A stretch of DNA of 13,657 bases. Origin: Jimgerdemannia flammicorona. Taxonomy: Eukaryota; Mucoromycota; Endogonomycetes; Endogonales; Endogonaceae. A program made the translations under genes and the position numbers. How positions within the stretch are numbered: position 1 is the stretch's first letter; every line of letters starts with the position of its first letter. Positions 8,061-13,657 of this stretch are shown here, one piece after another. The notes below the pieces were generated by a model. It had not been told where the DNA came from and ran no database searches. It was given only the letters and a program-made list of their open reading frames with translations. The stretch is from contig RBNI01004657.1 in NCBI GenBank assembly GCA_003990745.1, forward strand, positions 1 to 13,657, in the 5' to 3' direction.

Positions 8061-9995
8061 ATGGGAGCCTTTGGAGGGTCGAAGGGCAGTGAGGGTTCTG
8101 GAGGAGGGCCAGTGTCAGGTGGTAATGGAGGGTAGACTGGCCCTGCAAGCTTTGCTGACAAGGTGAAGAGGAGTGGATGGCCAGTTGGCGACAGGGCTAG
8201 TGCTGCTGTGGGGAAGGGCAAGGTGAGCCTTGAGAGAGGGGGAGGTCCTCAGGCTGTGGGTATGAGCATAGGGTCTGGAGGTGTTATGGCTAGGAGCGGA
8301 ACTGCTGATGGAAGCATGACGGGGAATCAAGAAAAAAAAAGAGATGTAATGGCTGATGGTGGAGTAGGGCTGGGGCTACCAATTCGGAAGGTGGACCTGG
8401 CTGATGGTGTGATGGGACTGGTAGTGGTACCATTACTCAAGAAGTCAGTTTCGGAGTTCGTGGCTACCTTGTGCTTCCGGGGCTTAGCGGTGATGGCCAG
8501 GATGGTTCTGGGGCTTATCTCGCAGCAGGTGGCTGGGGCAGCCTCGGTGAAGTTCCTGAAGGGGCTGGAGGGGGTGGAGGTGGGCTTTGAGGAGGCGGGC
8601 CCACTGGATGAGGCAATGAAGACTGGAGTCATGGTTGGTGAAGTGGCGATCCCTATGGTGAGGTGCCTCAGGTGGGACCCCAGGGTGATATAACTGCTTG
8701 TCAAAGGGGTACTGATGGTGATGAAGGTTGAGACTAGGAGGAGGGTTGAGGAGGTGGTAGCTAAGTATGGCAATGTTATGAATATTGGATTCAGGGTATG
8801 GAAGGGGATAACGATCAGAATAGGCGATGTGAATGTCAGAATTAGGCTGGCAGGGCGGGAGGCCACGGGAAAGGTGAGTGACTGGCCCTCAGTATTGATG
8901 TGGGGTGCTGTCATCTATAGAGTATTGAGGGTGAAGAGGAGCAAAGAGGAGGAGGAGGACTTGTTGGAGGCACTGGAGGAGTTGAGTGGTACAGTGGAAT
9001 GGAGGGCAAAGGCCTGAAAGCTCTTTGAGGAGTCGACGCATTTGGAGGTTGTGGAGGAGAAGCATATCCGCATGAATAAGGGGCAGTGGGAGCAGGCACA
9101 GGAGTGTAGGAGGCAGAGGGAGCTTCTGGCGAGTATGACGGCAGAGGCAAAGATGAAGGCAGTTGGAGTTGAGATATCTGGGGGCATCAATGCCAGTATC
9201 TGGGCTGGTAATGGAGGAGGGGAGGTGGAGGCAGGCAAGGAAGAGGCTGGGAAGGTACTGGCTAAGGACCCCTATACTGACAGCATGTTTGAGGTCTGGG
9301 AACAGGAATTGGATGCCACTCCCCCTCCTCTCATCAGGAGGGGCCTGGCGGTAAAGAGAAGGACAACAGAGGATGTGGTGATGAAGGGGGCCCAGCAGGT
9401 GCACTTTGGGGTCCCGGATGTGAAGAAAGGGGGCCAGGTAGTGGCAGCTGGCGAGGATGAGCTGGTGGATGTCCCTGAGGAGGGATGGGATGAGGCTGCC
9501 AGTATAGGTGTGGGCACCACGATGTTGGATGCAGGACGGCCGGCGACCCCAGGAGGGAAGGAGGTGGGGAATTTGCTGTGGATGAGCAAGGTGATGGATA
9601 ATCTTACAGCAGATACATTGGGAGAGGTGGACCTGTGGGCAATGCCTGAGGAGCATTGGGAATGGATTCTGCATGGTGATGGTGTGGTGGAGGCACTGAG
9701 GGGGGAGATTCTTACAATCTTCCTAGAGGAGGAGGGTTATGAGGTCGATGAGGTGAGGAAGGCAGAGCTGGCGGTGGTTGCAGGTGAGAGGGCAGCCTAC
9801 TGTTGGGTGGAGCATCATGGTTTGCAGTTCTGGAGAGAGGCTTGTCTGGAGTATAGGGAGAACTTTGAGGAGAGAGAAGATGGGGCAATAGTGGAACTTC
9901 TGGAAGGGCTGGAGGCATAGGAAGCTGGGGAAAGGGAACGAGCTGCTGAACATGAATTGGACTTGGTGCAGGAGGAGTGGAATGTAGACTTATAG
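8061..9995 (+). pseudogene. LINE ORF1, right copy, unrecognised family
   Basis: This is the first ORF of the right LINE, 645 codons from the ATG at 8061 to TAG at 9993-9995, the same length as the left copy. The presumed role is RNA binding, inferred from position. The N-terminus is glycine/serine-rich. A hydrophobic segment (GLAVMARMVLGLI) and EETRRRVEE-like helices follow, and then charged coiled-coil-like stretches. The block around 9320-9830 (IRRGLAVKRR, DELVDVPEEGWDE, VVAGERAAYCW) is the best conserved between copies. No zinc knuckle was seen. Four internal stops kill it: 8133-8135, 8691-8693 (left copy has CAG), 9015-9017 (left has TGG) and 9918-9920. The frame is open upstream of 8061 for at least 20 codons and stays homologous to the left copy there, so the ATG choice is uncertain. 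ORF2 follows after 30 bases. Confidence 0.82.
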
Positions 9996-11291
9996 AGAAT
10001 GGGATCATTATCTAACATTATTCCTATGAACAGTACAACTACCATTTTCTCTTTGAATGTGAATAGGTTGCGGGGATCTAGAGGGCATAAGAACATTTTT
10101 ACTTGGCTCAAGGGATTGGAGGCAGACCTCTTTTTACTACAGGATGTGAGGTGTGAGGATGAGGATGATAGGGTGGAGTGGACTAGGGAATGGGGTGGGG
10201 CTGCTGCTTGGTTTGGGAAAGTGGCGATTCTAGTGAGGAAGGGTAGAGGAGACTTGGCAAGTATCAGGAGCTGGGGTGATCACTTGGTCTGGAGAGATTG
10301 GCAGAGGCCAGGGTGGGAGTCGGTGAGAGTTGGCTCTTGCTACTGCCCTACAGTTAGGGGTGAGAGAACTGCATAGATCGAGGAGCTGATGGAGGAGGGT
10401 ATTCTCTTGGAGGAAGGGGTTGATGTTCTGGGGGGGGACTTTAATATGGTTCGGGACCAGCATCTAGATAGGACTGATGGAGGGAGGAGTGCAGGGGGGA
10501 GAAGTGGAGGGCTGGGTACATGGGAGGAGGTGGAGAGGTTGAGCTCCTTGGGGAATATGGGCAGAATGTAGTGGGGCAATACCAGGGTCTATATACATTG
10601 GGTGAATGGCTTAGGTACCAGGATTGACTGGATTCTGATGGCTAAGTGTTGGGGTTCCAATGTTTGGAAGTCATTAGAGGTAGAGTGGTGCCCATGGTCT
10701 GACCACTGGGGACTGTTGGGGCAGGGGCAGTTTGGAGGGAGTGGAGATAGACCCGGACATTGGTACCTTAACTCCTCCCTGCTGGCTGAGAAGGGGTTGT
10801 GGGACTTGTGGATAGAGGACATTCAGGCAAAGGTTGTTATATGGAGGCATGAGGGTTTGTTTGTGGATGTCCATTGAAAACATTTGAAAGAAGCTGCGAG
10901 GGTCTATTGGAGAGGAGCCAGCAGGGAGGCTGGGAGGTGGAGGAGAGAGTATACAAGGTGTGCTTCTAATAGGCTGTGGAGACTGCAATTGGATTGGGCA
11001 GATCTGCTCACTTCTGATAGAGTGGAGGACTGGAGGATAGAGAGGGCGAAATTGGAGATAGTGGAACTACAACAGGTATTGCAAGATAAAGAGGAGACTC
11101 ATATGCAGGGTATGGCTGCCAGGCTACGGTGGTAGGGGCTTGAGGAGGGTAAGAGGCCTACTAGGTACTTATTGAGACTTCTCAATGCTAGGAGAGTGTG
11201 GCATAGGTGGGATGGGGTCCTGGATGCAGATGGGGACATGGTGTATAGCACACAACAAATCCTAGGAGTTTTGAAGGAGCAATAGCAGGGT

Positions 11292-12566
11292 TTGTGGAGT
11301 GAGGAAGAAGGGGGTGCAGATGAGACAGCGATTGCTGATACACTAGAGGAGTGGGGGCCACCGCAAGTAGCTGATTTAAGTGACTTGATCTTACCAGTGC
11401 AAGGAGAGGAGATCCAGAGTGTCTTTGTAGCAACTAAACTTGAAACATCACTAGGGGAGGATGGATTGCCATGGGACTTCTGGAAAAAGATAGCGAAGGT
11501 CCCTGGAGTTTTGGGTGAGATGACTGCCCTCTGTGACCATGTCATTCAGAGGGGTGAGTGGGTTGGAGAGCAAGATCTTGGGCTGGTGGCCTTATTGTAC
11601 AAAGATAAAGAGAGAAGGGAGGACTGGAAGAATTGGAGGCCGATTATACTTCTGGATATGGACAGGAAAATGGTGACTAAGGTGATCATCGCTAGGCTGC
11701 AGAAAGTTGCCCAAGGGGTGCTGGGGGAGGAGCAGCAGGGCTTTGTTGGGGGCAGGCTTATATATGACAGGACTGCATGGGTTCATGGTATCATTGAAGG
11801 GGCCCGGGCCTGTGGACTCGATGAAAGGTTGGTTTTCTTGGACCAGGAGAAGGCATATGACCAGGTATGGCGGGTTTGGCTGGGCAGGGTGTTGGATCGA
11901 ATTGGTGTTCCTCCGAGATTTCGGGCCTCTATGTTGAGTCTGCTGGGGAGTAGTTGGGCGGTGCTGATGTGTAATGGTCACCATGGTCTGGCATTTTCCT
12001 TGGGTAGAGGAGTTTCTCAGGGGGATCCTTTGTCCCCTATTCTCTATGCCCTTTTGCTGGAGCCGTTGATAGATCAGATTCACCGAAAGGTAGCAGGGCT
12101 CTCTATATATGATATAGTGTGGAAGGTGGGGGTCTTTGCTGATGACATGGTGGTTGGACTTGGGTCTGTGGCAGATGTCGAGGTGCTTAAGGAGACAGTG
12201 GATTGGTATGAGGCTCACTCTGGGGTGAAGCTCAACTGGAATAAGTGTGAGACAATGGTGCTAGGGAATGGGCTAGTGGGTGGGGACGTCATTGGAACAA
12301 TTGTCCCTACTGGTGAGGTGGTGCAGTATCTGGGCATCTTCCTCTCTATGTATGGCTCAGTCCTGCCTCGAGTGTGGTGGGAGAGCAGAGTGACTATGTG
12401 GGGGGAGGCCCTTCGAGGTTGGGGAGGCTACCATATCTCTCTGGCAGGGCAGGTGACAATTCTGAATATATATTGGTTCCCAAAGCTGTGGTACATGGCC
12501 TATCACCTGGACTTCCCAGTGTGGGTGGTGAAGAGGCTGACGAAAGTGGCTAGAGATTGGATTTGA
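11292..12566 (+). other. Reverse transcriptase domain of right ORF2, longest uninterrupted stretch
   Basis: A 424-codon open segment covers the RT. NWRPIILLDMDRK comes first, then EEQQGFVGGRLIYDR and FLDQEKAYDQVW, with the first catalytic Asp at 11841-11843. RGVSQGDPLSPILYALLLEP and VFADDMVV follow, with the catalytic Asp pair at 12141-12146. LNWNKCE and the YLGIFLS thumb segment close it. All three catalytic aspartates are present, so this domain alone looks chemically intact. It is bounded by TAG 11283-11285 and TGA 12564-12566, both TGG in the left copy. QGDPLSP and EKAYD favour L1/Tx1-like elements over the Tad clade, though no tree was built. Confidence 0.9.
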
Positions 12567-13184
12567 GCAGGGAGGAGGGCCCAGGTCAGTTGGGATACTT
12601 TGGTGATACTAGTGGTCAGGGGGGGTCTAGGCCTTGTGGATTTCCCCAAGCGGTTGCACTGCTTACAAGCCTGGTGGTTGAAGAGAGCTGCTGAACTACA
12701 GGGTGGGGGTTGGGTGCCTCTGCTGTAAAAGGTGTAGGAGATGAGATCCTCCCCTTGAGGGTCCTCTGGAGATCTGCTCTCTATGGTGGGGCTGAATGGT
12801 GCTCAGCGGCTGTGATTCAAGGGCTTTTAGTGGGGAGTGGTAGAGGGAGCACATAGAATTGGCCTGTGTTGGCAGGGCAATGAGAGAGAGGTAATGTGGG
12901 GGCCTGATATGTAGAGTTGGGATAGGCTGCTCCTGGAGGGTGTCCCACTTGCAACATTTGATATTGGGGATAGAGTGGTGTGTCAGCAGGGTCTTGATCT
13001 AGATCTTTGGCCAAGTGGCTGGCAGGCAGCAGAGATTGGTGAGAAGTGGGACTGGGCAGATATCTGGTCTTGGAGTGCCGAGGTGTGATGGTGGCTTCCT
13101 CCTAAATACTGGGTAGTATGGTGGCGAGTGCTGTGGAGGAATGTCATGCTGAATTTCCGTACTGGGCATCTGATGGATGGTGGC

Positions 13185-13265
13185 TGCTTTGAGTGTGAGG
13201 AGTGTTACAATGTAGGGCAGGCTGGGGGTCTGGTGCAGATACCGGAACATTGGCTAGGAGAGTGT
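13185..13265 (+). other. C-terminal Cys/His (zinc-knuckle-like) motif of right ORF2
   Basis: CFECEECYNV is followed by PEHWLGEC. Read as C-x2-C-x14-H-x4-C, it is a CCHC arrangement, with one more cysteine three residues earlier. Similar motifs end many L1-like ORF2 proteins and help bind element RNA. The left copy keeps all but one of these cysteines. Confidence 0.65.
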
Positions 13266-13657
13266 GAGGTGTTGGGGGACTTTTGGGTAGTAATCGGGAA
13301 TAGACTGGGTGTGGAGCAGAGGCCGGTTGGTGTGGGGGGCCACTGAGATGACTTGAAATCTCGGCTAGTAGGGGGGGTGGGTGATAGTTGGCTCACTGTA
13401 GGATGGGTGTTGGTAGTGTGAGTAAGACTGGCAGGTCATTGGCTCTTTGTATTTGAGGAGGGGTGGCAGATGAGACTGCAGGAGAAGATAGTATGGTGGG
13501 AGGAGCTGTTGGGGGATCTGCTGACTGGATGGTGGGTTGGTTGGGGCCCTATGGGGGGGTGACGGCACAATTTGGTAACTAGGATCTGTGAGCAAAGTGG
13601 TGGGAGGGTGGGGATTGTATTGGACAAAGTGGAATTTCATCGGGTAGGGGTAGGGGG

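Larger units (their letters stand above)
1..13657. repeat. Large imperfect inverted repeat formed by two head-to-head LINEs
   Basis: Positions 1-5650 and about 7987-13630 are reverse-complement homologues with nearly equal length, so few large indels separate them. The spacer of about 2.3 kb is LTR-element debris. The divergence (about a quarter of bases in a sampled stretch) suggests two separate old insertions of one family rather than a recent palindromic duplication. Confidence 0.85.
7987..13657 (+). mobile_element. Degenerate L1/Tx1-like LINE, right copy
   Basis: This second copy of the same LINE family is read left to right: ORF1 (8061-9995), then ORF2 (from 10026). Homology to the left copy starts at CTGA near 7987 (left copy 5650) with equal spacing from there on, and runs to the window end. 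Six bases further upstream, AACAAG also matches, so the element may begin a little earlier. It is the better preserved copy: one ORF2 frame persists over more than 3.6 kb and the catalytic RT residues remain. The sense strand is markedly G/A-rich. The 3' end, any tail and the target duplication are outside the window. Confidence 0.92.
10026..13657 (+). pseudogene. LINE ORF2 (endonuclease-reverse transcriptase), right copy, dead and cut by window edge
   Basis: One frame runs from ATG 10026 to the window end, 1,210 codons, with no frameshift. The APE endonuclease (10026 to about 10790) has FSLNVNR, LLQDVRC, GGDFN (10437 for its Asp), GTRIDWIL and SDHW (10698-10709). The RT domain lies in 11292-12566. 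Post-RT GGLGLVDFPKRLHCL and a Cys/His motif (13185-13265) follow. Sixteen in-frame stops were counted: ends at 10376, 10571, 10877, 11135, 11285, 12566, 12728, 12737, 12758, 12815, 12830, 12914, 13088, 13346, 13421 and 13562. At seven of these the left copy has TGG. An upstream in-frame ATG at 9999 exists, but the left copy has nothing matching it, so 10026 is preferred. The stop of ORF2 lies outside the window. The protein would act in the nucleus at target-primed reverse transcription. Confidence 0.93.

Noticed and set aside
8889..9674. A 261-codon open frame on the minus strand, rich in Ser, Pro, His and Leu
   Set aside because: It lies antisense to LINE ORF1. The composition follows from the G/A-rich sense strand, and the left copy shows no matching conserved product.
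11292..12566. A domesticated or retron/DGR-type reverse transcriptase
   Set aside because: The segment sits in frame between an APE endonuclease and a LINE C-terminal motif and is bounded by mutational stops. No msr/msd-like RNA or template/variable repeat was seen.
10026..13657. Alternative genetic code or programmed read-through to explain one frame with many stops
   Set aside because: All three stop codons occur, and the homologous codons in the partner are mostly TGG and CAG. That is mutation in both directions, not a reassigned codon.
1..13657. Twin priming as the cause of the inverted arrangement
   Set aside because: Twin priming inverts the 5' part of one element. Here both arms carry the same full ORF1-ORF2 order and have diverged like separate copies.
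1..13657. tRNA, rRNA, CRISPR array or host gene
   Set aside because: No cloverleaf-like, rRNA-like or regularly spaced repeat pattern was noticed, and every long open frame is explained by the retroelements.

Overview
This window is repeat DNA and holds no intact gene. It most likely comes from a filamentous fungus, with a basidiomycete as my best but unproven guess. The grounds are a Ty3/Gypsy gag of the KPxKPDTFDG type, an L1/Tx1-like LINE whose reverse transcriptase reads LDQEKAYD and QGDPLSP, and nonsense-rich decay resembling fungal repeat mutation. No host gene, tRNA, rRNA or CRISPR array was seen.

Layout. Positions 1 to about 5656 hold a degenerate LINE (non-LTR retrotransposon) on the minus strand. 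Positions 5657-7914 hold AT-rich debris of a minus-strand Ty3/Gypsy LTR element: an LTR-like block (5657-5922), an unassigned stretch (5923-6540), a decayed gag (about 6541-7458), a leader, a primer-binding site (7651-7662) and a probable 5' LTR (7664-7914). From about 7987 to the window end is a second degenerate LINE of the same family, on the plus strand. The two LINEs are head to head, so the window is a large imperfect inverted repeat with arms of about 5.65 kb and a spacer of about 2.3 kb. Both LINE 3' ends lie outside the window.

Each LINE has the usual two-gene plan. ORF1 has about 645 codons, a glycine-rich start and charged helical stretches, and is of unrecognised family. ORF2 encodes an APE-type endonuclease, then a reverse transcriptase, then a C-terminal Cys/His motif. 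In an active element ORF1 protein would bind the RNA, while ORF2 protein would nick the target and copy the RNA at the nick. The Gypsy gag would have formed the particle of a separate LTR element.

Everything is dead. ORF2 of each LINE carries sixteen in-frame stops by my hand count, yet the right copy keeps one reading frame throughout and the left copy shows one 1-base shift. At sixteen sites one copy has TGG (Trp) where the other has TAG or TGA, in both directions. The gag relic shows the same kind of damage. This points to C-to-T/G-to-A mutation of repeats (RIP-like, or methyl-cytosine deamination), acting on each copy separately.
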